In this document: positions 25,626-34,289 of the stretch, one piece after another | Numbering within the stretch: position 1 is the first letter of the stretch | Layout: each line of letters opens with the position of its first letter | Position numbers and translations under genes: made by a program | From: Pedobacter sp. AJM | GTDB lineage: Bacteria; Bacteroidota; Bacteroidia; Sphingobacteriales; Sphingobacteriaceae | DNA: 64,000 bases | Direction of reading: 5' to 3' | Assembly (NCBI RefSeq): GCF_002197755.1 | Contig: NZ_NHOT01000004.1 | Span: 1-64,000, forward strand | Notes under the pieces: generated by a model | The model's database searches: none | Told to the model about the DNA's origin: nothing | What the model saw: only the letters and a program-made list of their open reading frames with translations

Positions 25626-25997
25626 ATGAAGTCACTAAAAACAATCTATTGGATCTCCACAGGCCTGGTCGTTCTAGGCATGCTGGCATCCGTTATTAAC
25701 TACACTTTTAATCCGGCACTAAAAATTGCCTTCGCACACATCGGTTTTCCTGACTGGTTCCGTGTAGAATTGAGCATCGCTAAATTGTTTGGCGCAATAG
25801 CTTTGGGCATACCTGTAATCCCTGCCCGAGTTAAAGAATGGGCTTATTTCGGTTTTTTTGTCAATTTCTTTTCGGCATTCCTGGCGCACTTCTTTGTCCA
25901 TGATCCGGTATTTAATCTAATCGCGCCTTTACTATTGCTTTCACTGGTGTTAGTTTCATATATCAGTTTCCACAAATTAAATAACTTAAAAAAATGA
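25626..25997 (+). CDS. DoxX-like membrane protein
   Basis: A 123-aa protein with four transmembrane helices and the DoxX-like layout: an N-terminal helix, HIGFPDWFRVELSIAKLFGA, IPVIPARVKEWAYFGFFVNF and a final hydrophobic helix. DoxX-like proteins are poorly understood membrane partners of redox or stress enzymes. It overlaps the following hydrolase gene by 4 bp (ATGA), so both are one operon, divergent from the HxlR gene and probably controlled by it. Confidence 0.88.
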   Translation: MKSLKTIYWISTGLVVLGMLASVINYTFNPALKIAFAHIGFPDWFRVELSIAKLFGAIALGIPVIPARVKEWAYFGFFVNFFSAFLAHFFVHDPVFNLIAPLLLLSLVLVSYISFHKLNNLKK

Positions 25998-26941
25998 AAG
26001 AGCCAATATTTGATATTCAAACAACGAATGCTATCATTTTAGCTGCTCCGGGACGCGAACATCCGCTTGAGGTGCGGTTAACCGCACCTGTTACCAGTAC
26101 GGAGTTGCCTTTGATTCTTTTTGCACATGGCTTTGGCTCGTCTGCTTACGGGTATGATCCCTTGGTAAATTATTGGGCTGCGCGGGGATTCGTAGTCATT
26201 CAGCCCACTTTCCTGGATTCCAAAACATTATTGGGTATACCGGATGCCAGTCACCATGATGCGATCAACGCCTATCTGGCCAATCCTACATCTTCCTTTA
26301 TCTGGCGGCAACGAGTAACCGATGTAAAACTTGTACTTGATCAATTGGATGCTATTGAAAAGGCGACGACCGGCATTGAAGGGCGCTTTGACAGGAACCA
26401 GGTCTTTGCGGCAGGCCATTCATTTGGCTCGCATACCGTAGGACTGCTATTGGGTTCAAGGGTTAACGGTTTAGACGGAGCGTTGGGTGAGAACTTGCGT
26501 GACGAGCGTATAAAGGCTGGAGTACTGCTGAGCGCGGGTGGCCGTGGCGGCGACGCACTCAGCGAATTTGCCAAAAAACATTTTACCTACCTGGATCAGA
26601 CCTTCGACGAACTTTTGACCCCAACCTTTGTAGCTGCTGGTGACAATGATCATTCGCCCCTTACGGTGTTAGGGCCTGAATGGTTTACGGAAGCTTACTA
26701 TCTTAGCCCGGGAGCCGATGCCCTGCTAACACTGACAGATGGCGAGCATATGCTGGGCGGTATCACCGGATACGGTGCCCAGGAGACAACCGATGAAAAC
26801 CCGGAAAGAGTTGGCTTAGTTCAAAAAATGAGCTATGCTTATTTCAGGTCAAAACTTCATCCTGAAGATACATTCTGGCGTGATGCAATTAAAGCGCTTT
26901 CAGAAGATTCAGATAAACTTGGGAAAATTGAAGAAAAATAG
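25994..26941 (+). CDS. alpha/beta hydrolase (chlorophyllase/PAF-acetylhydrolase-like)
   Basis: A 315-aa cytoplasmic serine hydrolase. Visible: oxyanion region LILFAHGFGSSAYGYDPL, nucleophile Ser in AAGHSFGSHTVGLLLG, probable acid Asp in VAAGDNDHSP, and His in LTDGEHMLGG. The large insert between the first strands and GHSFG is like chlorophyllase/dienelactone-hydrolase relatives. There is no signal peptide. Substrate unknown. It is co-transcribed with the DoxX-like gene. Confidence 0.88.
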   Translation: MKEPIFDIQTTNAIILAAPGREHPLEVRLTAPVTSTELPLILFAHGFGSSAYGYDPLVNYWAARGFVVIQPTFLDSKTLLGIPDASHHDAINAYLANPTSSFIWRQRVTDVKLVLDQLDAIEKATTGIEGRFDRNQVFAAGHSFGSHTVGLLLGSRVNGLDGALGENLRDERIKAGVLLSAGGRGGDALSEFAKKHFTYLDQTFDELLTPTFVAAGDNDHSPLTVLGPEWFTEAYYLSPGADALLTLTDGEHMLGGITGYGAQETTDENPERVGLVQKMSYAYFRSKLHPEDTFWRDAIKALSEDSDKLGKIEEK

Positions 26942-27265
26942 CAGCTTGGTATTTTTGATAAACAAAACTAAGTGCTGTAATCAAGCCTTTTTACACTATT
27001 CCCCTTTTTGGCTAAGTCATTCGGAGAATCGGTTAATAAAGCCGGTTTATTATTATTTATTTTTATATTTTAATTACCACAAGCATTTAGCAGTAATGAA
27101 GTTGTTTTTCCTTTGATCATGTTTTCGATTATATGATTCGTCTTAAAAGGAGGGATTACAGAATATTACCTCTTTTAGTAATTGTATTTGCGCGATCTTT
27201 TATAGTAGTTTTTTTTAGATTTTAAAAATTAAAAAGAACACCTTAACCCTTTAAAAAACCATCTT
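26942..27265. other. intergenic region without recognisable gene
   Basis: About 320 bp, AT-rich. A 93-aa + frame crossing into it (26835-27116) is out of frame with the hydrolase and has no support. The final 100 bp must contain the promoter for the membrane protein at 27266; no clear consensus seen. Confidence 0.4.
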
Positions 27266-27631
27266 ATGTATTATAAATATGTTGTAATCATTATCGCTTT
27301 AGCCATCATCGGTCTGGGATGCCGTTTTATATTTGCAAGTGACGCTATACTCAAGGAATGGGGGCTGGAATCAATAGATTCAACCGGGGTTTTAGCCCGG
27401 CGACTTGGTGCCATTTACCTTGGACTTTCAGTTTTATTATTTTTATCCTTGACAGGGATGTCAAAAGAACAGACCATTATAATTGGGATTTCTGCGATCT
27501 CAGGATTCCTGGCTATTTCTGGTATTTTAGATCTATTGACCGGGCGGGTTAATACGGGTGTTATCCGTTCAATTGTGGCAGAGCTATTTTTATGTTTGGT
27601 TCTTGTTTCAACATTTTTTATAAAACGATAG
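27266..27631 (+). CDS. DUF4345-like small membrane protein
   Basis: A 121-aa protein with four transmembrane helices: about residues 2-26, 45-66, 71-88 and 97-118. Pattern FRFIFASDAI-like, LARRLGAIYLGLSVLLFLSL and ISGFLAISGILDLLTGRVNT resembles DUF4345 proteins, of unknown function. It ends 1 bp before the broken AraC gene, so the two formed an operon. Confidence 0.7.
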   Translation: MYYKYVVIIIALAIIGLGCRFIFASDAILKEWGLESIDSTGVLARRLGAIYLGLSVLLFLSLTGMSKEQTIIIGISAISGFLAISGILDLLTGRVNTGVIRSIVAELFLCLVLVSTFFIKR

Positions 27632-27632
27632 C

Positions 27633-28555
27633 ATGAACAATTCAAAACTGCATGTTCTTAAAAGTATATCCGAATTTCATCGCTTGACGGGACTGCAAAG
27701 ACCTGAACATCCATTATTAAGTGTAACCAATTTTGATGCTTTTATACAAAGGCCCTTTAATGAACCGGTAAGTTTTATATTCGATTTCTATTCCATCTAT
27801 CTTAAACGAATCTCCAATGCAAAATTCAAATATGGCCAATTGGAGAGTGATTTTGATGAAGGCGTATTATTTTTTATGGCACCTGGTCAGGTTTTCAGCA
27901 TTGAGGTAGAAAGAGGTGAATCACTGAAACCTTCGGGCTGGATCATACTGATTCACCCTGATTTCATATGGAATACGACTTTGGCTAAATCATAAAGCAA
28001 TATGAATTCTTCAATTATTCAGTAAACGAGGCTCTACATCTTTCCATTAAGGAAGAAAAAAAAATCGTAAATATAATTAAGAGCATCCGGCAGGAATATC
28101 AGTTTAATATTGATCAGTTCAGCCAGCAAATTATCATTTCGCAAATTGAGACACTGCTCAATTTTTCAGAAAGGTTTTATCACCGGCAGTTTATTACCCG
28201 GAAAAAAAAGAATCATCAAATATTAAGTCGCTTGGAAAACGCGCTCTTAAAATATTTCAGTAATGATGATCTGATTGCAAAAGGATTGCCATCTGTTCAG
28301 TTCATTGCAGATGCGTTAAATATTTCACCCAATTACTTAAGTGATGTATTAAAAGTATTGACCGGCCAAAGTACACAACAGCACATTCATGGTAAACTGA
28401 TAGAAAAAGCAAAAGAAAAATTATCAGGTACAGATTTATCAATAAGCCAGATTGCTTATGAACTTGGCTTCGGCCATCCACAATCGTTCACCAAATTATT
28501 CAAGGCAAAAACCAACCTTTCTCCTTTGCAGTTCCGAAACTCATTTAATTATTGA
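27633..28555 (+). pseudogene. AraC-family regulator, inactivated by a one-base deletion
   Basis: The N-terminal half (MNNSKLHVLKSISEFHRLTG through HPDFIWNTTLAKS) and the C-terminal half (YEFFNYSVNEALHLS through SPLQFRNSFNY) are in different frames. AAATCATAAAGCAATATG near 27990 reads K-S-stop; one extra A would restore K-S-I-K-Q-Y-E-F. Repaired, the gene would encode about 307 aa, closely similar to the AraC protein at 24172-25086 (both share PSFQHI-like, NYLSDVLKVLTGQSTQQH and YELGFGHPQSFTKLFKAKTN blocks). The HTH part alone survives as a 107-aa frame (28232-28555). Confidence 0.85.
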
Positions 28556-28733
28556 GGTATTCTACAATTTGCCATTGCAATAACTTCCACCATTTTCCCT
28601 TCACCAGCCTGCTGTAACGACAGATCATTGATCCCCAATCAGAGCCAAATGACCAGTTTGGATGTTCAGTTTAATTGGATATTAACGGACCAGTTTAACA
28701 AAACATACAACTATGCCTTCAATCTTGCAAAGG

Positions 28734-29540
28734 CTATAGTTTTAAGTCCATTACGGAATCAAGCCCTCTTTTAAATCCCTTAAAAGTTCCAACCTTCTCA
28801 ATCGCAAGTAGTGCGCCTTTAACGTAAGGTTCTGCACTAGTTCCAGAATCATGTCTTAGGGTTAATTTTTCATCTTTTAATCCAAAGATAGCTTCAATTG
28901 ATATCACATGCCCTGGAAGCCTGATGGAATGCACTTGCACGCCATCCAAATCAGCGCCCCGGCTTGCTTTTTCCCCGACCAATTCGTCTTCAGAAATATG
29001 AACATTCGGTCTGCGTTGCGTTGATAAACGATGTGCTAATTCCCTGGCCGTACCGCTTGGGGAATCAATTTTGTCTTCGTGTGCATAATCAAGAATTTCG
29101 AAGTTTGGAATGTAATTGGCTGCGATCTCCGCAAATTTTTGCAGCAGGACAACGGTAATTGCAAAGTTTCCTACGGCCAACACAGAAGCGTTGTTTTCAT
29201 CCGTTGCTTTTTCAATCTCGACATAGTCATCGGCAATCAATCCTGACGTTCCTATCACTACGCTTTTACCTTTCTTTATTGCTGCAGTTATATTGATCTT
29301 AGCCACCGCCGGTGTGGTATATTCTACAAGAACATCAAATTCGACTTCTTGAAGTGCGGTCTCCATATGATCAAAAATAGGGATATGTGCTGTACCCAAA
29401 TCAAGCATTTCTGCCAGATTTTTTCCTGCATGCGTACGGGATAGTACACCGGTCAATTGCATATTTGGGTGCTTGAATACCGCTTTGCTGAGTTCAGAAC
29501 CAGCCCAGCCCGTTCCTCCTGCTATAAATACTTTAATCAT
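28734..29540 (-). CDS. dihydrodipicolinate-reductase (DapB) paralogue
   Basis: A 268-aa protein with the DapB fold: N-terminal Rossmann domain (VFIAGGTGWAGSELSKAV), VEYTTP, VVIGTSGL, NFAITVVLL and the substrate loop DKIDSPSGTA. Authentic DapB makes tetrahydrodipicolinate for lysine and peptidoglycan. In this copy the first His of the H-H-x-x-K catalytic motif (His159 in E. coli) is replaced by Ala153; His154 and Lys157 remain. The gene lies 14 bp downstream of an AraC regulator gene, an unusual place for lysine biosynthesis, so it may act on another substrate or be a specialised paralogue. Confidence 0.8.
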   Translation of the reverse strand: MIKVFIAGGTGWAGSELSKAVFKHPNMQLTGVLSRTHAGKNLAEMLDLGTAHIPIFDHMETALQEVEFDVLVEYTTPAVAKINITAAIKKGKSVVIGTSGLIADDYVEIEKATDENNASVLAVGNFAITVVLLQKFAEIAANYIPNFEILDYAHEDKIDSPSGTARELAHRLSTQRRPNVHISEDELVGEKASRGADLDGVQVHSIRLPGHVISIEAIFGLKDEKLTLRHDSGTSAEPYVKGALLAIEKVGTFKGFKRGLDSVMDLKL

Positions 29541-29554
29541 GATGTCCTTTTTGC

Positions 29555-30430
29555 TTATTTAATTGCATATTTCTCCCTGAATTCAACAGGTGTCAGACCA
29601 TTATGTTTCCGGAAATACTTTATAAAATTCGTAGGCTCTTCAAAGCCAAGTCTGTAACTAATTTCTTTAACGCTTTTAGCGGTGTGCGATAACAAGCGCT
29701 TAGCTTCCAGAACCATGCGGTCGTTGGTAACAGCTTTTGCCGTTTTCCCTAATATTTTTGATGTGGCCTGGTTCAACCGTTTTTCGGTTACAAACATTTC
29801 CCTGGCATAATCACTAATCAATCTGCGTTGCAGAAATCCACATTCAAGGAGATCCTTAAACAGCAATACGAGTTCATAATCCGGGCCCTTAGCCCTTTCA
29901 CTGGTAGGTTGATGACTCTGTTCACGTTCCGAAAGCAGCAGGAAGTTATGTAGAAAATTTTGCATAATTTCAGACTGTCTGGAGTCTTTACTTTTTTCAG
30001 CTTCTTCGTTCATTAAAACAATAAGCTCGTTTAACACCTCAACCAGCTTACCCTCAATATGGATCTGGGTTGTGCCATGAATGGCATTAAAAAGTACTGA
30101 ACTTTTTAAAAATCTGGCATCCTGTTCGTTTCTGCAATAAAAACCATCCGTAAATAAGATCATCTTTCCCGCAAAGTTTCCTCCAGGATCAAAGCAATGC
30201 ACAATATCTTTATTGAGAAATAAAATGGTATTAGCCGAAACATGAACAGGATTGAAATCAATCAAATGATCAGCCTCACCCCTTTCAAACCAAATGATGT
30301 GATAGAAACCAGTCCGGTGCGGTACGGTTAATGTATCGGATGCAAAATGGAATACCGTTTCCAAATCCAGAATTTCAAATTCATGAGGTAAGCCTTCCTT
30401 GAATTCATATTTTTTTATAGTTGCCGGCAT
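29555..30430 (-). CDS. AraC-family transcriptional regulator
   Basis: A 291-aa regulator with an N-terminal cupin (TVPHRTGFYHIIWFERGEAD, LIDFNPVHVSANTILFLNKD) and a C-terminal AraC HTH (FVTEKRLNQATSKILGKTAK, SYRLGFEEPTNFIKYFRKHN, GLTPVEFREKY). It is the first gene of a two-gene unit with the DapB paralogue, 14 bp apart, which it may regulate. The start at 30430 (MPATIKKYEFKEG) fits the family. Confidence 0.92.
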   Translation of the reverse strand: MPATIKKYEFKEGLPHEFEILDLETVFHFASDTLTVPHRTGFYHIIWFERGEADHLIDFNPVHVSANTILFLNKDIVHCFDPGGNFAGKMILFTDGFYCRNEQDARFLKSSVLFNAIHGTTQIHIEGKLVEVLNELIVLMNEEAEKSKDSRQSEIMQNFLHNFLLLSEREQSHQPTSERAKGPDYELVLLFKDLLECGFLQRRLISDYAREMFVTEKRLNQATSKILGKTAKAVTNDRMVLEAKRLLSHTAKSVKEISYRLGFEEPTNFIKYFRKHNGLTPVEFREKYAIK

Positions 30431-30529
30431 TGATCGGGATTCGTTTAATCTTTGATCAAAGATAGCCGGCAGGATGTTTTTTTCACATCATTATAAATAA
30501 TTTATGCTAAAGAAGGCTTACCACTGCGG

Positions 30530-31429
30530 CTATTTCCATTCCATTTCGCCTGTGCTCACCTTTGCGCTCAGTTCCAGCGCGCTTTTATTCTCCAGATTTG
30601 GGTATTTTGCTTCGAGTGCGGTAATCAACGATTGCGAAGTTTTATTTGATTTTAATAACTGGTTATAGGTTTGCAAATAGGCCTTAGTGAAACTTACCGA
30701 AGCTAAATTTAATTCCGCTTTGTTGCCAAAGTGTCCCGGAATGACGATTACCGGCTTATAACCCGCTATTTGATCCAATGCTTTTATCCAAAGGGCGCGC
30801 TTAGCAGCCGTGGCATCATCGGCGGTCCAAACATGAATGTCATTACCAAATACGTTGATGCCGCCGATCACTGCTTTTTCCGATGGAATCCAGATAAAGC
30901 TGCGGTCAGGCGCACCTGGCACTTTAACGATCTCCAGCTTTTTACCTTCAAGGGTCAGTTCGGCCTTGGTATAGACTGTTGGAATAGTGGCTGTTTTGGG
31001 TGCGGCATCTTTATACAAGTTTCCCCAGTAGGTTAACTTTTCTTTGTAAGTAGCTTTAATGTGTTCAATGATCGGCGCTGTTGAATAAACAGGCACATCA
31101 GGATAACTCTTTTTTATGACTTCAAGACCGAAATAATAATCGGGGTCACCGTAAGTGATAAAAATCGCTTTTAGGTGCTTACCGCTTTTTTTAATTTCAG
31201 CGGTCAGCCTTTCCGCATCGGGCACCGAAAATTGTGCGTCAAACAGGATCGCATCAGTTTTACCGCTGACAAGTACGGAGCTAACACCAAAATTGGCTTC
31301 GGTAGCACTATAGTAGGTAAGCTTCAAGTCTTTACGATTAAAGCTTTTAACAGTTTGTGCCTGAACTGAAAAACAGGTTATGCCTGCGACCAAGCCTAAC
31401 GTTGCAGACAGATTTTTAAATGTTTTCAT
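30530..31429 (-). CDS. metallo-beta-lactamase-fold secreted protein lacking the metal motif
   Basis: From Met 31429 a 299-aa protein with a Sec signal peptide (MKTFKNLSATLGLVAGITCF to QAQ) and the MBL fold. The canonical first zinc motif H-x-H-x-D-H appears as ITYGDPDYYFG: Tyr93, Asp95, Asp97, Tyr98, so three of four ligands are lost. A later IPGHFG and the GGINVFGND region retain the shape of the second site. It therefore looks like a pseudoenzyme or an enzyme with altered metal use. A start at 31459 is possible but would put ten residues before the signal peptide. Confidence 0.8.
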   Translation of the reverse strand: MKTFKNLSATLGLVAGITCFSVQAQTVKSFNRKDLKLTYYSATEANFGVSSVLVSGKTDAILFDAQFSVPDAERLTAEIKKSGKHLKAIFITYGDPDYYFGLEVIKKSYPDVPVYSTAPIIEHIKATYKEKLTYWGNLYKDAAPKTATIPTVYTKAELTLEGKKLEIVKVPGAPDRSFIWIPSEKAVIGGINVFGNDIHVWTADDATAAKRALWIKALDQIAGYKPVIVIPGHFGNKAELNLASVSFTKAYLQTYNQLLKSNKTSQSLITALEAKYPNLENKSALELSAKVSTGEMEWK

Positions 31430-31459
31430 TATGAAAGGATTTAAAATATTGATGTTCAT

Positions 31460-31788
31460 CTTGTTATTGTTTTAACCAGACAAAATTGCATCATAATGCC
31501 TTTCCAAAAAAGGTTGAAACCGGCGATTCAATGATACTTTTCCGCCGTTAAACGAGGAGGATATAGAAATGGTTAGAAACCAATTATTTATTAACTTGTA
31601 ATTGAGGGTTTTATGTCATAAGAGAATATAAACTTGTTGCAGCACTATTTGGGGAGGCTGAATGATAGTTGGCCAACATTCGATAATTTGTGGCACCAGT
31701 TGTTTAGAATATATCATTGCTAACGATTGACCATTGAACTGTTAAATGGAAAACCTACTCAGAATTCATTAACCAATTTAGACATTGT
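31460..31788. other. intergenic region between the MBL-fold gene and the dnaE2 remnant
   Basis: About 330 bp with no readable gene. It presumably contains the minus-strand promoter of the MBL-fold gene at its left end. The rest appears to be non-coding or decayed sequence. Confidence 0.4.
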
Positions 31789-32508
31789 GTGCTAAGACTG
31801 GGCTTTAGGCAAATATCAGGCATTAAGCAAGATGATGTGGAAGCATTGGTTCTAGGGCGGGGCTCTGGCGACCACAACCTCCATTCGTTATTGCATGCAA
31901 GAGTTTCTTTGGGCGCTCTGGAAAGGCCTGCCGGTGCAGATGTTTTAGGTCGATGGGATTAGATCGCAGACAAGTGCTTTGGAAAGTATCTGTACTAAAA
32001 GACAGACCTATGGCACTGTTTGAAGGCCAGCCTTCAGAATCGGACAAAGAACAACAGATCCAGCTTCCGCTGATGAGCAAAGGTGAACACATTATGCAGT
32101 ATTACGCCTCTACTCCATTTTCTTTGAAAGCACATCCGTTAAGTTTGGTCCGTGAAAAGCTGAAACTCTCCAACGTCAAATTCTCGCAGTAAATTCACAA
32201 TATCGAAAACGGAAGAATGGCGAAAGTAGCGGGACTGGTGATCGTCAGACAGCGACCTGGAACAGCTGGTGGTGTCTGCTTTTATCACCATCGAGGACGA
32301 GACCGGGTTTTCAAACCTTGTAATGTTCGAGAAGCTCTTTGAAACATACAGAAAAGAAATCCTTCATTCACGCCTGTTGATGGTTGAGGGAAAGGTGCAA
32401 AAAGAAGGCGAAGTGGTACACGTGATCGTATCCAAATGCTTTGATTTCACCAAGCGGCTTAAACGGCTGACTATTAAGGACGACACCTCCAGTCTCGCTC
32501 GACCATAG
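31789..32508 (+). pseudogene. dnaE2: 3' fragment of error-prone DNA polymerase dnaE2
   Basis: The C-terminal part of DnaE2 can be read through several frameshifts: LRLGFRQISGIKQDDVEALV, then MGLDRRQVLWKVSVLKDRPM, then EGQPSESDKEQQIQLPLMSK, then VAGLVIVRQRPGTAGGV and FITIEDETGFSNLVMFEKLF to the OB-fold end. DnaE2 is the translesion polymerase of the ImuA-ImuB-DnaE2 mutasome. The N-terminal polymerase domains are absent, one base is missing near 31955, one is extra near 32280, and a stop lies near 32190. It is a non-functional relic adjoining an IS remnant. Confidence 0.85.
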
Positions 32509-33319
32509 TGGGCTGGTTGAGAAAATATGGTAAATTTGATTGGGAGAATCAAACCCCGTCTCATATGCCTAAGATACCCGAACAGAAAATACTGGAGTTA
32601 GAAGCCAAAATTAAGCTTCTGGAGAAACAAAGGCCTTTCTAGCTGCTCAGAATACAGGAGCTGATAAAAAAGCAATTATATTCGATATGATGATCGATAT
32701 TGCAGAGAAGGAATATAATATCGAAATCCGAAAAAACTCCTCACCCGAACAGTTGAACAATACCAAAAAACCTACAAGGAAAGCTTAAGTGCTATCTGTG
32801 GGTTGTTTGGGGTTAGTAGTCTATTCCCGGAGTAAGAAGAGAAGGGCTAAGAAACAGGATTTATCTGCAAAGATTATAAAACTGGTGATGGATGTGTGCG
32901 CATGAAAATGCCCCGCATTGGAACCAAGAAACTTTATCATATATTGAAAGAATCACTTGAACCCCTATCGGTTTGAAGAGATAATCTCTTTCAGATATTA
33001 AAAGCGAATCATTTATTAGTTAAACCAAAGCGCAGTTACCATATTACCACAAAATTCTCACCATAGGTTTCGCAAACACAAGGACCTGTGGCTGAGCGTG
33101 TAATGGAATTCCAAAGCAAGAGTTACTTACAATAAGAGAAGGGGTCAAACTCTCCGAGATGAAAAAATAGTTTCTGAAAGCATTAATATTTACAATAATA
33201 TTAGGCCACACCATGCATGTTTAATGAATACACCTAAATATATGCACAGAAAGAGTAAAATCAAAATCAGGACTTATAAATGAAAAAATAGCAGCCAGAA
33301 TGAACTGACTACTATTTAA
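32509..33319 (+). mobile_element. decayed IS3-family insertion element
   Basis: OrfA/OrfB pieces of an IS3-type transposase can be followed in order. First comes VGWLRKYGKFDWENQTPSHM and PKIPEQKILELEAKIKLLEK (OrfA C-terminus). Then come FDMMIDIAEKEYNIEIRKNS, YSRSKKRRAKKQDLSAKIIK and HHRFRKHKDL, and last VSESINIYNNIRPHHACLMN and HRKSKIKIRTYK near the end. Most of the DDE catalytic core between RKHKDL and VSESI is deleted, and there are many stops. The last readable codons reach 33319. Terminal inverted repeats were not identified. Confidence 0.75.
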
Positions 33320-33386
33320 ATTGTAATTTTATTTAATTATTAATCCTGTATCAAATTTTCAAGACTAGTCACATCATCTATAAATG

Positions 33387-34157
33387 TTAAGCACCTTTTT
33401 TAGATCCGAGGCTTTGCATTAACTGATCATACAAATCATCACTTGATGCCTTTTGTGGCTTCATTTTTTTCACTGTTGCCCGCTTGCCTTTTGCCTTGGC
33501 TTTTATAATTTTAAGCAGTTCATTGCTGTAATCATCTTTAAATGAGCTCAGGTCAAATTTAGAACTGTATTGTTTGATCAGCGCCAAACCAACATCCATC
33601 TCTTTTTTGTTTATGGTAATATCATCTGCCTTATTGATCTCATCTAAGCTCCTGATTTCCTGTTCAAACCTGATCTTCGTGATAATAATAACATTCTCTA
33701 TTGGATGTATAACACAAAGATTTTCGGTATTTCTTAATACAAACCTGGCTACACCTGCTTTTCCTGATTTCTGGAGTGCTTTCAGTAATAATGCATAGGC
33801 CTTTTTACCCTGTTTTTCTGGTTCGGTATAATAAGAGGTTTCATAGTAAATGGGATTAATGTCTTTAATATCAACAAAGTTCTCCAGTTCGATAATTTTG
33901 GTTTTTTCAGGTGCAGCTTCTTCAAAATCATGTTTTTCCAGAATAATATATTTATCCTTAAGAAAATACCCCTTTACAATCTTTTCATACGGTACCTCTT
34001 TGTGCGTTTTATCATTTACACGCTGATAACGGATTTTTTCGTGGTCACGTTCATCAAGCATATCCAAATCCAAATGGGTAGTTTGTACACCCGAGAATAA
34101 TTTAACGGGTATATTAACCAAACCAAATCCTATTGAGCCTTTCCAAATTGATCTCAT
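33387..34157 (-). CDS. ku: non-homologous end-joining protein Ku
   Basis: A 256-aa bacterial Ku homodimer subunit that binds double-strand DNA ends and recruits LigD. The Ku core is clear: MRSIWKGSIGFGLVNIPVKL, then RYQRVNDKTHKEVPYEKIVK, YYLEPEKQGKKAYALL-like and ARFVLRNTENLCVIHP. A Lys-rich C-terminal extension (KAKAKGKRATVKKMKPQKAS) probably contacts DNA. Length is normal. No ligD gene is in the window, and the flank on one side is a dnaE2/IS relic. The gene is divergent from the glycosyltransferase at 34290. Confidence 0.95.
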   Translation of the reverse strand: MRSIWKGSIGFGLVNIPVKLFSGVQTTHLDLDMLDERDHEKIRYQRVNDKTHKEVPYEKIVKGYFLKDKYIILEKHDFEEAAPEKTKIIELENFVDIKDINPIYYETSYYTEPEKQGKKAYALLLKALQKSGKAGVARFVLRNTENLCVIHPIENVIIITKIRFEQEIRSLDEINKADDITINKKEMDVGLALIKQYSSKFDLSSFKDDYSNELLKIIKAKAKGKRATVKKMKPQKASSDDLYDQLMQSLGSKKGA

Positions 34158-34289
34158 TATGTCATTTATTTATCCAGACTAACAAGCCCTTAATTGATAT
34201 TGTTTGTTTCAAAATTTCATAAATGATACCGAACCAAAACCATTTTAGCTATCCGTGCGTTATAATAGGACATTAACTTATATATTAAT

